This document shows, one piece after another, positions 1-8,172 of a DNA stretch of 64,000 bases (the stretch's first letter is position 1; each line of letters begins with the position of its first letter). Origin of the DNA: Microtetraspora sp. NBRC 16547 (lineage in GTDB: Bacteria; Actinomycetota; Actinomycetes; Streptosporangiales; Streptosporangiaceae); NCBI RefSeq assembly GCF_030268965.1, contig NZ_BSSE01000021.1, positions 79,736-143,735 of the forward strand. Reading direction: 5' to 3'. The notes beneath the pieces were generated by a model. It did no database searches. It saw only the letters and a program-made list of their open reading frames with translations, and was not told the DNA's origin. A program made the position numbers and the translations under genes.

Positions 1-2
1 TC

Positions 3-473
3 GTCATCATGCTCGTCGGCTTCGGCCTGCCCGCGCTCCAGCTCACCGGCGTGCCGTCCGACGAGATCACCCTCGGCGTCATCGCGCTCGTCCTCGCGTA
101 CAGCGGGTACGTCGCGGAGGTCTTCCGCGCCGGCATCGACACCGTGCACCCGAGCCAGGTCGCGGCGGCGCGCTCTCTCGGGCTGTCCCACGGGCAGGCC
201 ATGCGCCATGTCGTGCTGCCGCAGGCCGTGCGCCGGGTGATCCCGCCGCTGCTCAACGACTTCGTCTCCCTCCAGAAGGACACCGCGCTGGTCTCCACGA
301 TCGGCGTGATCGAGGCGCTTCGGCAGGCGCAGATCTACGCGGCGAGCAAGTTCAACTACACCCCCTACCTCGTGGCGGCGATCCTGTTCATCCTGCTCAC
401 GATCCCGATGGCGCGGTTCACCGACTACCTGTCGGCGCGGGCCGCCCGCCGCCGCGGCCCCGGAGGTGCCTGA
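3..473 (+). CDS. Polar amino-acid ABC transporter permease (3' part)
   Basis: Inner-membrane permease of a polar amino-acid importer (HisM/GlnP family); the gene enters from the left edge so its start is missing. About 156 codons are visible. The EAA loop that contacts the ATPase is clear (AARSLGLSHGQAMRHVVLPQ, followed by an invariant-type LNDF), and a further hydrophobic helix precedes the basic C-terminal tail. The stop codon overlaps the next ATG by one base, so it is translationally coupled to the ATP-binding gene that follows. Substrate cannot be assigned; polar or acidic amino acids are the family norm. Confidence 0.9.
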   Translation, partial: VIMLVGFGLPALQLTGVPSDEITLGVIALVLAYSGYVAEVFRAGIDTVHPSQVAAARSLGLSHGQAMRHVVLPQAVRRVIPPLLNDFVSLQKDTALVSTIGVIEALRQAQIYAASKFNYTPYLVAAILFILLTIPMARFTDYLSARAARRRGPGGA

Positions 474-1216
474 TGACGCTGCTGCGCATCGAGGGCGTGT
501 GGAAGAACTATCGCCACCAGAGCGTGCTGCGCGGGATCGACCTGGACGTGGCCCCGCACGAGGTGGTCTGCTTGATCGGCGCCTCCGGCTCCGGCAAGTC
601 GACGCTGCTGCGCTGCGTGAACCTGCTGGAGACCGTCGACGACGGCGCCATCCACCTGGACGGCGACGAGATCACGGACGTCCGCGCCGACGTGGACGAG
701 GTCCGCAAGCGGATCGGGATGGTCTTCCAGTCCTACAACCTCTTCCCGCACATGACCGTGCTGGACAACATCACCCTGGCGCCGCGCAAGGTGCACAAGG
801 TCGACCAGGCCCAGGCCGAGGAGCAGGCCAGGGAGCTGCTGGCCAGATTCGGCCTCGCGGACAAGGCGAAGGAGTACCCCGACCGGCTCTCCGGCGGCCA
901 GCAGCAGCGCGTGGCCGTCATCCGGGCCATCGCCACCCAGCCCCGCCTGCTGCTGCTCGACGAGGTGACCTCCGCGCTCGACCCGATCCTGGTCACCGAG
1001 GTGCTGAGCATCATCCGCGAGCTCAAGGAGACCGGGATGACCATGATCCTGGCCACCCACGAGATGAGCTTCGCCAGGGACATCTCCGACACCGTCTGCT
1101 TCCTCGACGGCGGCGTCCTGCTCGAACGCGGCTCTCCCGAGCAGATCTTCTCCGCGCCCGAGCATCCGCGTACCCGCGAGTTCCTCCAGCGCGTACTGGA
1201 CGCCGGACGGCTGTGA
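473..1216 (+). CDS. Polar amino-acid ABC transporter ATP-binding protein
   Basis: Cytoplasmic ATPase of 247 aa that powers the adjacent permease. All ABC motifs are present: Walker A GASGSGKST near residue 40, Q-loop (VFQSYNLFPHMT), signature LSGGQQQR, Walker B LLLLDEVTSALDP and switch-histidine ATHEM. Length and motif wording are those of the GlnQ/HisP subfamily. Its ATG overlaps the permease stop. It is the last gene of the operon; the next gene is on the opposite strand about 90 bp away. Confidence 0.93.
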   Translation: MTLLRIEGVWKNYRHQSVLRGIDLDVAPHEVVCLIGASGSGKSTLLRCVNLLETVDDGAIHLDGDEITDVRADVDEVRKRIGMVFQSYNLFPHMTVLDNITLAPRKVHKVDQAQAEEQARELLARFGLADKAKEYPDRLSGGQQQRVAVIRAIATQPRLLLLDEVTSALDPILVTEVLSIIRELKETGMTMILATHEMSFARDISDTVCFLDGGVLLERGSPEQIFSAPEHPRTREFLQRVLDAGRL

Positions 1217-1304
1217 CCCCGCGCGCCGTGCCCTCCGCGTCCGGCTCGTGGAGGGCCGCCGATCAGCGGCGGTGGCGGCCGCGCCCGGGCGCGCCAACCG
1301 GCGA

Positions 1305-2627
1305 TCACGCCCCGGTGACCAACCAGGCCGTGCCGTACGCGCGGAGGGACAGAGTGACCATCCGGGCCAGCATCCAGACGCCGAAGGCCGCCCAGAGCGC
1401 GACGAGGCTCCCCGCGACCAGGGCGAACGGCAGGTAGGCGAGGGTGGTGAGCAGCCCGGCCCAGGCGAGGTAGCGCTGGTCGCCCGCGCCGATCAGCACG
1501 CCGTCGAGCACGAACACGACGCCCGCCATCGGCTGGAACAGCGCTACGAGCCACAGCACCGCCTCCAGCCGGTCCGACACCGCGGCCGGGGTGTCGAACA
1601 CCCCGGGGAGCAGCGGACGGAGCGCGAGCACGGCGAGCCCGAACGCGACGCCGCACCCGACCCCCCACCCGACCATGCGCCGGGTGGCCGACCGCGTCGC
1701 GGCGGTGTCGCCCGCACCCAGCGTCCGTCCGGTGATCGCCTGTCCCGCGATGGCGATGGCGTCCAGCGCGAACGCGAGGAACGTCCAGATCCGGGTCGCG
1801 ATGGTGTGCGCGGAGATCTGCTCGTCGCCCATCCGGGTCGCCAGCGACGTGGCGGTCAGCAGCACGATCTGCAGGCACGCCGTACGGATGACCAAGGCCA
1901 GCCCGGCGGTGCCCGCGGACCTGATGCCGGAGAGGTCGGGCCGGAGCGGGACGCCGTGCCGCCGTGCCCCCTTGACGACCATGAAGAGGTAGACGGCCGC
2001 GCCCAGCGCCTGGGCGATGACCGTGCCCCAAGCCGACCCGGCGACCCCCCAGCCGAGCCCAAGGACGAACCAGGCGTTCAGCACGCCGTTGAGCACGAAG
2101 GAGGCCACCGAGACCGCGAGGGGCGTCACGGTGTCCTGGAGGCCGCGCAGCACCCCGGTGCCCGCGAGCACGAGAAGCAGCGCGGGCGTGCCGAGCAGGC
2201 TGACCCGCAGGTACGTGGTGGCCAACTCGGCGAGCCGCTCGGAGGCGCCGAAGAGATCGACGATCCCGGGGGCGAGCGGCCAGCAGACGACGATGACGGC
2301 GACGCCCACCGCCGCCGCCAGCCACAGCCCGTCCACACCCTGCCGCATGGCCCGGAGCGGATCGCCCGCGCCGATCTGACGGGCCACGGCCGCGGTCGTG
2401 CCGTACGCGAGGAAGACGCACAGGCCGACGATCGCGGACAGTGCGGCGCTCGCCACGCCGAGGGCGCCGAGCGCCGGGTCGGGCAGCCGCCCGACGATGA
2501 CGGAGTCAGTGAGCAGGAACAGCGGCTCGGCGACCAGGGCCCCGAACGCGGGCACGGCGAGCCGGAGGATCTCCCTGTTCCCCGTGCGGGCCCCATCCCG
2601 CCGCTCGGCGTCCCTTGTCAGTGGCAT
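1305..2627 (-). CDS. MATE family efflux transporter (DinF-like)
   Basis: Integral membrane protein of 440 aa with about twelve hydrophobic segments, in the MATE (multidrug and toxin extrusion) superfamily, DinF branch. The opening REILRLAVPAFGALVAEPLF and the repeat-like second half (TRTLGAGDTAATRSATRRM) are family-typical. Cation-coupled export of drugs or metabolites is expected; the substrate is unknown. It is divergent from dnaB, a neighbourhood also seen in Streptomyces. ATG start at 2627 chosen because the reading frame begins there. Confidence 0.88.
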   Translation of the reverse strand: MPLTRDAERRDGARTGNREILRLAVPAFGALVAEPLFLLTDSVIVGRLPDPALGALGVASAALSAIVGLCVFLAYGTTAAVARQIGAGDPLRAMRQGVDGLWLAAAVGVAVIVVCWPLAPGIVDLFGASERLAELATTYLRVSLLGTPALLLVLAGTGVLRGLQDTVTPLAVSVASFVLNGVLNAWFVLGLGWGVAGSAWGTVIAQALGAAVYLFMVVKGARRHGVPLRPDLSGIRSAGTAGLALVIRTACLQIVLLTATSLATRMGDEQISAHTIATRIWTFLAFALDAIAIAGQAITGRTLGAGDTAATRSATRRMVGWGVGCGVAFGLAVLALRPLLPGVFDTPAAVSDRLEAVLWLVALFQPMAGVVFVLDGVLIGAGDQRYLAWAGLLTTLAYLPFALVAGSLVALWAAFGVWMLARMVTLSLRAYGTAWLVTGA

Positions 2628-2724
2628 AGAGGTATTTTGCCAGTTACATCCGGATGCTCGGCGTTGTCAACCGGCTTGGGCGGGTGGCCATGCCCATCCG
2701 GTCTCAGGTATCTACCGACTTTCC

Positions 2725-2866
2725 TTCGTCCACAGCGCCTGGATAACGTTCTCGCTGCTCAGGAGGGGTTTTCGGGCGATGGTCACAGGGTTATCCCCAG
2801 GCTCGTCCCCAGGGTGTTCACACCTGAGCGGCGGAAGTGCACACGTTATCCACAGGCACGTCCACA
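2725..2866 (+). promoter_or_regulatory. Cluster of DnaA-box-like 9-mers upstream of dnaB
   Basis: The 320-bp gap between the MATE gene and dnaB holds no ORF worth calling but several DnaA-box-like sequences on the plus strand: a perfect TTATCCACA at 2846-2854, TTATCCCCA at 2791-2799, TCGTCCACA at 2726-2734 and ACGTCCACA at 2858-2866. Another degenerate copy lies on the opposite strand near 2737-2745. A promoter for dnaB should lie here. DnaA-dependent control of dnaB is inference. Confidence 0.5.
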
Positions 2867-2951
2867 GCTCGCGTTGCCGGTAGGGTGCGGCAGCCGCGAA
2901 ACTGTCAGACCGGCGGGTTACAACTGGGGTTGCTGTGTTGGGGGGTGTGTG

Positions 2952-5375
2952 GTGAGCGTGCTTGATTTCCCCGGCGGCCCAGGTGGCCCCGGCGGCTCCG
3001 ATGCCACGTTCGAGCGGACTCCACCGCACAATATCGAAGCCGAGCAGTCCGTTCTCGGCGGCATGATGCTGTCCAAGGACGCGATCGCCGATGTGGTTGA
3101 GATCCTTCGCGCCGACGACTTCTACCGCCCCGCCCATCAGATCATCTACGAGGTCATCACCGACCTCTACGGCCGGGGCGAGCCCGCCGACTCGATCATG
3201 ATCCTCGACGACCTGCAGAAGCGCGGCGAGTTGGGCCGGGTCGGAGGCGCCCCCTACCTCCACACGCTGACCGCGGTCGTGCCCACGGCGGCCAACGCGG
3301 GCTACTACGCCAAGATCGTTCGGGAGCAGGCCATCCTGCGCCGGCTGATCGAGGCCGGCACCCGCATCGTCTCCTACGGGTACGGCGGGCAGAGCGAGGA
3401 GGTCGACGACCTGGTCGACCGCGCGCAGGCCGAGATCTACAAGGTCACCGAGCGGCGCACCTCCGAGGACTACCTGCCGCTCTCCGAGATCATGCCGGGC
3501 GCGCTGGACGAGATCGAGGCCATCGGCAGCCGCGGCGGGCAGATGGTCGGCGTCCCCACCGGTTTCCAGGATCTCGACGCCCTCACCAACGGCCTGCACC
3601 CCGGCCAGATGATCGTCGTGGCCGCCCGACCCGCCATCGGCAAGGCGCTCGCGCTCGATACCCCACTGCCCACTCCTGATGGTTGGACAACCATGGGTGA
3701 GGTGAAGGTCGGCGACTACCTGATCGGGGCCGACGGTAAGCCCACTCGCGTGGTGGCTGCTACCGGCATCATGCACGGCCGCCCGTGCTACGAGGTGGAG
3801 TTCAGCGATGGCACGGTGATCACGGCCGACGCCCAGCACCAATGGCTCACCGACACACGTGCGTCCCGCAAATCGGCTCAGGCGGCTGCGTCCGGCTACA
3901 ACAGGTACCGGAACCAGAAGACATTCGCTGAGGTGCGCACAACGGAAGAGATCGCCGCAACGCTGTGGTGCAACACCGCGGACAAGCGGCTCAATCACAC
4001 CGTCGTCAATGCCCGGCCGCTGGACCTGCCCGACCGTGACCTGCTGATCCCTCCGTACACACTGGGTGTCTGGCTCGGAGACGGCCACTCTGACAGTGCC
4101 CGGTTCACCACCGGCGACCCGGAGATCGCCGAGCATGTGGCCGCCGAAGGTCGCCCCGACTGCGGCGGCCCGTCCAGTGGGCTTCGCCAGTGCCGGGAGT
4201 GCCGCAACGACCACGGCACTATGAACGCCCGACTGAGGAAGCTGGGCGTGCTGGGCAACAAGCACATCCCGGGCGAATATCTGCGCGCTTCTGAGGCGCA
4301 GCGCAGAGCGCTCCTGGCCGGGCTGCTGGACACCGACGGCTACATCAACGCCGCCGGGACAGCCCAGTTCGCCGTCACGAACCGCCGCCTGGCAGAGGAT
4401 ACCTGGGAACTGATCCTGAGCCTGGGATACAAAGCAACCTGGACATCCAAGGAGGTGTCAGGGCGCACCGAAGCCAGCTCAACCAGCTATGCGATCACAT
4501 TCACCCCCTCCGACAAGGTCTTCCGGCTGAGCCGGAAGAACGCCCGCGTGAACACCGACACCCACCCCAAGGCGACGTACCGCAACATCACCGACGTCCG
4601 CCCGGTGACGTCGGTGCCGGTGCGTTGCGTCGAGGTGGACAACGCCGATCACATGTACCTGGCGGGGCAGACATGGATACCCACCCACAACTCCACCCTT
4701 GGATTGGATTTCGCCAGATCTGCCGCTATTAAGCACGGTATGACGACTGTCGTCTTCTCGCTGGAAATGTCGCGTAATGAGATCACGATGCGACTGCTGT
4801 CGGCGGAGGCGCGGGTCGCGCTGCACACCATGCGCTCCGGGCTGATGAGCGACGACGACTGGACCCGGATGGCCCGCCGCATGGGTGAGGTCGCCGAGGC
4901 GCCGCTGTTCATCGACGACTCCCCGAACATGTCGATGATGGAGATCCGGGCCAAGTGTCGCCGTCTCAAGCAGCGCAACGATCTGCGGTTCGTCATCGTC
5001 GACTACCTCCAGCTCATGAGCTCACCCAAGCGGACCGAGAGCCGCCAGCAGGAGGTCTCCGAACTGTCCCGGTCGCTCAAGCTCCTCGCGAAGGAGCTGG
5101 AGGTGCCCGTCATCGCGATCTCGCAGCTCAACCGTGGTCCCGAGCAGCGCACCGACAAGCGCCCCCAGGTGTCCGATTTGAGGGAATCTGGGTCGATTGA
5201 GCAGGATGCCGACATGGTGATCCTCTTGCATAGAGAGGACGCCTACGAGCGGGAGTCGCCGCGGGCGGGCGAGGCCGACCTGATCGTGGCCAAGCACCGT
5301 AACGGCCCCACCGCCACCGTCACGGTGGCCTTCCAGGGCCACTACAGCCGCTTCGTGGACATGGCCACGCACTGA
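2952..5375 (+). CDS. dnaB: Replicative DNA helicase DnaB, intein-containing precursor
   Basis: Hexameric replicative helicase; the 807-aa precursor should splice to about 458 aa. The N-terminal domain begins around PPHNIEAEQSVLGGMML. The RecA-like domain carries the Walker A motif ARPAIGK/S, split by an intein between Lys231 and Ser581, then the Walker B-like region FVIVDYLQLM and the C-terminal motif DLRESGSIEQDAD. GTG 2952 is chosen because a GGGGG Shine-Dalgarno tract lies 6 nt upstream; GTG 2949 or 2958 are alternatives. Codons just after the intein and around 5175-5237 are unusually A/T-ending for this gene. Confidence 0.95.
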   Translation: MSVLDFPGGPGGPGGSDATFERTPPHNIEAEQSVLGGMMLSKDAIADVVEILRADDFYRPAHQIIYEVITDLYGRGEPADSIMILDDLQKRGELGRVGGAPYLHTLTAVVPTAANAGYYAKIVREQAILRRLIEAGTRIVSYGYGGQSEEVDDLVDRAQAEIYKVTERRTSEDYLPLSEIMPGALDEIEAIGSRGGQMVGVPTGFQDLDALTNGLHPGQMIVVAARPAIGKALALDTPLPTPDGWTTMGEVKVGDYLIGADGKPTRVVAATGIMHGRPCYEVEFSDGTVITADAQHQWLTDTRASRKSAQAAASGYNRYRNQKTFAEVRTTEEIAATLWCNTADKRLNHTVVNARPLDLPDRDLLIPPYTLGVWLGDGHSDSARFTTGDPEIAEHVAAEGRPDCGGPSSGLRQCRECRNDHGTMNARLRKLGVLGNKHIPGEYLRASEAQRRALLAGLLDTDGYINAAGTAQFAVTNRRLAEDTWELILSLGYKATWTSKEVSGRTEASSTSYAITFTPSDKVFRLSRKNARVNTDTHPKATYRNITDVRPVTSVPVRCVEVDNADHMYLAGQTWIPTHNSTLGLDFARSAAIKHGMTTVVFSLEMSRNEITMRLLSAEARVALHTMRSGLMSDDDWTRMARRMGEVAEAPLFIDDSPNMSMMEIRAKCRRLKQRNDLRFVIVDYLQLMSSPKRTESRQQEVSELSRSLKLLAKELEVPVIAISQLNRGPEQRTDKRPQVSDLRESGSIEQDADMVILLHREDAYERESPRAGEADLIVAKHRNGPTATVTVAFQGHYSRFVDMATH
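3645..4691 (+). other. DnaB intein (class 3-like) with LAGLIDADG endonuclease
   Basis: In-frame protein intron of 349 aa inside the DnaB P-loop. It starts with Ala instead of Cys/Ser and ends in His348-Asn349 before Ser+1. Block B reads with His65 and Trp67 (AQHQW), block F has Cys328 (VRCVEVDN) and block G has Thr347 (TWIPTHN). That Trp, Cys, Thr set is the WCT signature of class 3 inteins, in which the block F Cys, not residue 1, makes the first nucleophilic attack (known from mycobacteriophage Bethlehem DnaB). Homing endonuclease blocks C (LGVWLGDGHS, Asp146) and E (LLDTDGYIN, about Asp231) look intact, so it may still be mobile. Confidence 0.92.
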
Positions 5376-5394
5376 CGACTCCCGGAGAGGACGG

Positions 5395-6222
5395 CTACCG
5401 CCAGAGGGCGGCGACGGTCGCGGCGGCCGCCCGTCCCTGGGCGTACCCCGCCTCAGCGGACGGCGTCCGCACCTCCGGGTCGAGCGGGTCGGGGCCGATG
5501 GCCGCGCGGGAGGCGTCGTCGGGGTGGAGGACCTCGACGGTCGTGCCGAGCGTCGCGACCTGCCCGGCCAGCTCCGGATCCTCAAGCGGCGAAAGCACGA
5601 GCACCCGGTCGTGACCGGCCGCGAGGTCGGCGTTGTTCGACGAGCGCATGCCGCCGTCCATGTAGCGGGTGTCGCCGATGGTCACCGCAGGCCAGACGCA
5701 CGGCACGGCGCAGCTCGCCGCCACCGCGTCCACCAGGTTCACGCCCGACTGCGGCGTGAACAGGATCGGCTCGCCCGTGTACGCGTCGACGGCGACGATG
5801 ACCAGGTCGCGGTCGGGCCATTCGTGGACGGGCAGCCGTGCCGCGATCACCTCGCGTCGCCGTTCCTCCGTCACGGTGGACGCGGCGAGCGCGAGCGCCC
5901 CGGCCTTCCTGCGCGCCTCGGCAGGGTCGGAGGTCTGGGTGTAGATCTCGACCCATTGCTCCATCAGCTCAGTGATCGCCACACCGCTGGTGATCTCCGG
6001 AGCCTGCGCCGCCGGGTCGATCTGCCGCCTGAGTAGCTCGTCGAGTGTCAGGCCGCTGGTGATCTGGGCGGCGACGGTGGAGCCGGCCGAGGTGCCCACG
6101 ATCCGGTCCGCGCCAGTGACGTCGACTCCGGCGTCGGCGAGCCCGGCCAGAACGCCGGTCTCCCAGGCGATCCCGGCGACGCCCCCTCCGCCGAGCACCA
6201 GCGCGCGGGTCGTCGTGTCCAT
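5395..6222 (-). CDS. Patatin-like phospholipase / serine hydrolase
   Basis: Predicted cytoplasmic lipid acyl hydrolase of 275 aa (RssA/patatin family). Visible elements are the glycine-rich oxyanion loop GGGGVAG (residues 11-17), the nucleophile elbow GTSAG with Ser45, and the catalytic Asp of DGG at 189. Start ATG 6222 is preferred over upstream ATGs at 6228-6255 because AAGGGG lies 6 nt before it. The gene stands alone behind a 22-bp palindrome. The physiological substrate is unknown. Confidence 0.88.
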   Translation of the reverse strand: MDTTTRALVLGGGGVAGIAWETGVLAGLADAGVDVTGADRIVGTSAGSTVAAQITSGLTLDELLRRQIDPAAQAPEITSGVAITELMEQWVEIYTQTSDPAEARRKAGALALAASTVTEERRREVIAARLPVHEWPDRDLVIVAVDAYTGEPILFTPQSGVNLVDAVAASCAVPCVWPAVTIGDTRYMDGGMRSSNNADLAAGHDRVLVLSPLEDPELAGQVATLGTTVEVLHPDDASRAAIGPDPLDPEVRTPSAEAGYAQGRAAAATVAALWR

Positions 6223-6254
6223 GGGCATCCCCTTACACATATGCCGATATTTCA

Positions 6255-6276
6255 CTAGATGATCTAGATCATCTAG
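6255..6276. promoter_or_regulatory. 22-bp perfect palindrome, probable operator
   Basis: A/T-rich perfect inverted repeat with core AGATGATCTAGATCATCT, flanked by CT and AG. It sits 33-54 bp upstream of the patatin start codon, where an operator would overlap the promoter. No regulator gene lies next to it, so a trans-acting TetR/PadR/MarR-type repressor is only inferred. Confidence 0.55.
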
Positions 6277-6304
6277 ATCGTAGTGAAGCGGAAAGAAGGT
6301 GAGC

Positions 6305-7051
6305 TCACCGGCACTGGGCGAGCATCGCGGCCTTGTCCGCCCTGGTCACGGGGAGGTCGTACTTCAGCGCCACCTGGGCGAACCGGACGACGTAGGCGCA
6401 GCGGATCTTCCGGGACGGCGGCAGCCACGAGGCGGGGCCCGATCCGCCCTTGGCCTCGTTGGCCGGGCCGTACACGGGGAGCAGGTTGAGCGGGTCGTTG
6501 GCGATGCGCAGCCGTTTCGCCATCGGCCAGTGGGCGGCGCCCATCCGCCACGAGTACGACATCGGCACCACGTGATCGACCTGGACGAGGTCGGCGCGCT
6601 GCTTCCGCCACCGGATGGTCCGGCCGGTGTACGGGTCCTTGAGCGTCATCCTGATCACGACGCAGTCGGAGCCCTTGCGGTATCTGACGTTCCGGCCGTC
6701 CCGTGCGAGCAGGTCGTTCCGGGTGTTGCAGCCGTTCCCCGCGTACGGCACGCCGTCCGCGGTGTCCGCCCAGTTCTCTCCGAAGCGGGTCCGCGCGTAC
6801 CCGGTCTTGGGGCCGCTTCCCTTGACCCGCAGCTTCCGGATCAGCGCGACCGCGGCGGCCCGGTCCTTGGCGGAGGTGATCGGGGCGAGCCCCGGCTTGG
6901 TGCCCCGCGTGTTGTGCAGCGGCACGGCGCGCGCCCGGGCGTCGGCGGCCTTCCCGGCGGTCGTGCCGGCCGAGCGGTGGGTGGTGTTGGTGGCGACGGA
7001 GGCGAGCACAATGCCCGCCACCACGACAACGACGATCTCGCGCGCGCCCAG
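6305..7051 (-). CDS. Secreted HNH-family endonuclease (DUF1524/GmrSD C-terminal type)
   Basis: Exported nuclease-like protein. A hydrophobic segment (REIVVVVVAGIVLASVATNT) near the N terminus looks like a signal anchor. The C-terminal half carries VQVDHVVPMSYSW, then NDPLNLLPVYGPANEAKGG and a WLPP...RCAYVVRF segment, the layout of actinobacterial HNH family proteins with conserved Cys and Asp-His. The start is unresolved: no ATG lies in the right place. A GGGGAGG tract precedes a CTG codon at 7051, and GTG at 7024 or 7108 are alternatives. Codons upstream of about 7060 have low G/C at third positions, so they are probably not coding. Confidence 0.75.
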   Translation of the reverse strand: MGAREIVVVVVAGIVLASVATNTTHRSAGTTAGKAADARARAVPLHNTRGTKPGLAPITSAKDRAAAVALIRKLRVKGSGPKTGYARTRFGENWADTADGVPYAGNGCNTRNDLLARDGRNVRYRKGSDCVVIRMTLKDPYTGRTIRWRKQRADLVQVDHVVPMSYSWRMGAAHWPMAKRLRIANDPLNLLPVYGPANEAKGGSGPASWLPPSRKIRCAYVVRFAQVALKYDLPVTRADKAAMLAQCR

Positions 7052-7335
7052 AACGGCCTCCCCGATGAGACTCGGTAAAAGAATCCCCAAGAATCGAGAG
7101 GCTGACACTCCTGGACGCGCTGCCCGCGCTGTTCTCCGTCCGCTATTCCCAGATCGTCCGCGCCCGCCACGCCGTCTGATCGGAGCCCGTCCCGTGACCG
7201 TCAGCCGTACGAGGTGACCGGCGAGCCGGCGGCCGACCTGACCGGGGCCGACTCGGTACGGCTGCCGCGGACCGTCCCCGCTGGATCCCACGGTTCACGG
7301 ATCGAGGGACGAGACGTGATGCCGTTTCATTCGAT

Positions 7336-8085
7336 TCATCCGACCGGGCGGTAGTGCGTCGTGATCCTCCCCTCGTCGTAGACGTGGAGGGCGACGGCCG
7401 GAGGGAGCTCGCGGTCGATCGGCGGATGCGCCCCCGTCTCGAACGGCAGCAGCGCGGTGTTGACCACACCCGGTGCCGCCAGCAGGGGCAGGCCCGCGAA
7501 GGTGGTCGCCGCACCCGTGTGGGCGTGTCCGGCCAGGACGGCCACCACCTGCGGATGCCGGGCGAGCACCGCCGCCAGGCGTTCGGGCTCGCCCAGCCTG
7601 ATCTCGTCGACGTACGGGATGCCCAGTGGGACGGCCGGGTGGTGCATCCCGACGAAGGCGGGCACCTCCGGGGTGGCGGCGAGGACGCCGTCGAGCCAGT
7701 CCAGGGTCTCGTCGCTCAGGATCCCGTCCGGCCGCCCCGGGATGCTGGAGTCGCACAGCGCGATCGTCGCGCCCGGCAGGCGGAGGACCTGGTTGACCGG
7801 GGCGGCGCCGTTCGTACTCTCCTCGCCTGGGTCGGAGAGCAGGACCTTGCGGAGGTTCTCCCGGATGTCGTGGTTTCCGGGACAGAGCACCAGCGGCACG
7901 TCGGTCTCGATGAGCCCGCGGGCGATCTCGTACTCCTCGACGGCTCCGTGGTCGGCGATGTCCCCGGTGAGGAGGATCGCGTCGACGGGCAGCCTCCCGA
8001 CGTGATCGAGAACGCGGGTCGCGCGTGCGGTGTTCCGCTCGCTCCCGTCGATGTGGATGTCGCTCACGTGAGCAAGCACGAGCAT
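7336..8085 (-). CDS. Metallophosphoesterase (CpdA-like phosphodiesterase)
   Basis: Calcineurin-like phosphoesterase of 249 aa. The dinuclear-metal motifs are all present: DIH (Asp9, His11), GDIAD (Asp42), GNHD (71-74 region), GMHHP and AGHAHTG. The order and length match class III cyclic nucleotide phosphodiesterases such as CpdA, so hydrolysis of cAMP or another phosphodiester is plausible but not proven. A GGAGG tract lies 8 nt before the ATG. The 280 bp between this gene and the HNH gene show no further gene. Confidence 0.9.
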   Translation of the reverse strand: MLVLAHVSDIHIDGSERNTARATRVLDHVGRLPVDAILLTGDIADHGAVEEYEIARGLIETDVPLVLCPGNHDIRENLRKVLLSDPGEESTNGAAPVNQVLRLPGATIALCDSSIPGRPDGILSDETLDWLDGVLAATPEVPAFVGMHHPAVPLGIPYVDEIRLGEPERLAAVLARHPQVVAVLAGHAHTGAATTFAGLPLLAAPGVVNTALLPFETGAHPPIDRELPPAVALHVYDEGRITTHYRPVG

Positions 8086-8172
8086 GGTGTCCGTCCTCCG
8101 CGTCGGGGGTCGTCGGGGTCTCAGGCTCTCACGCGGCGTGTCCTCCAGCCGGCCCGTACAGGTCGCTTCCGA

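Noticed and set aside
1248..2951. Long plus-strand in-frame extension upstream of dnaB
   Set aside because: It runs antisense through the MATE gene, its product is Arg/Gly/Pro-rich with no domain, and a good GTG with a ribosome site exists at 2952.
2712..4265. 517-codon minus-strand frame across dnaB and the intein
   Set aside because: Antisense shadow of high-GC coding DNA; no domain and no ribosome site.
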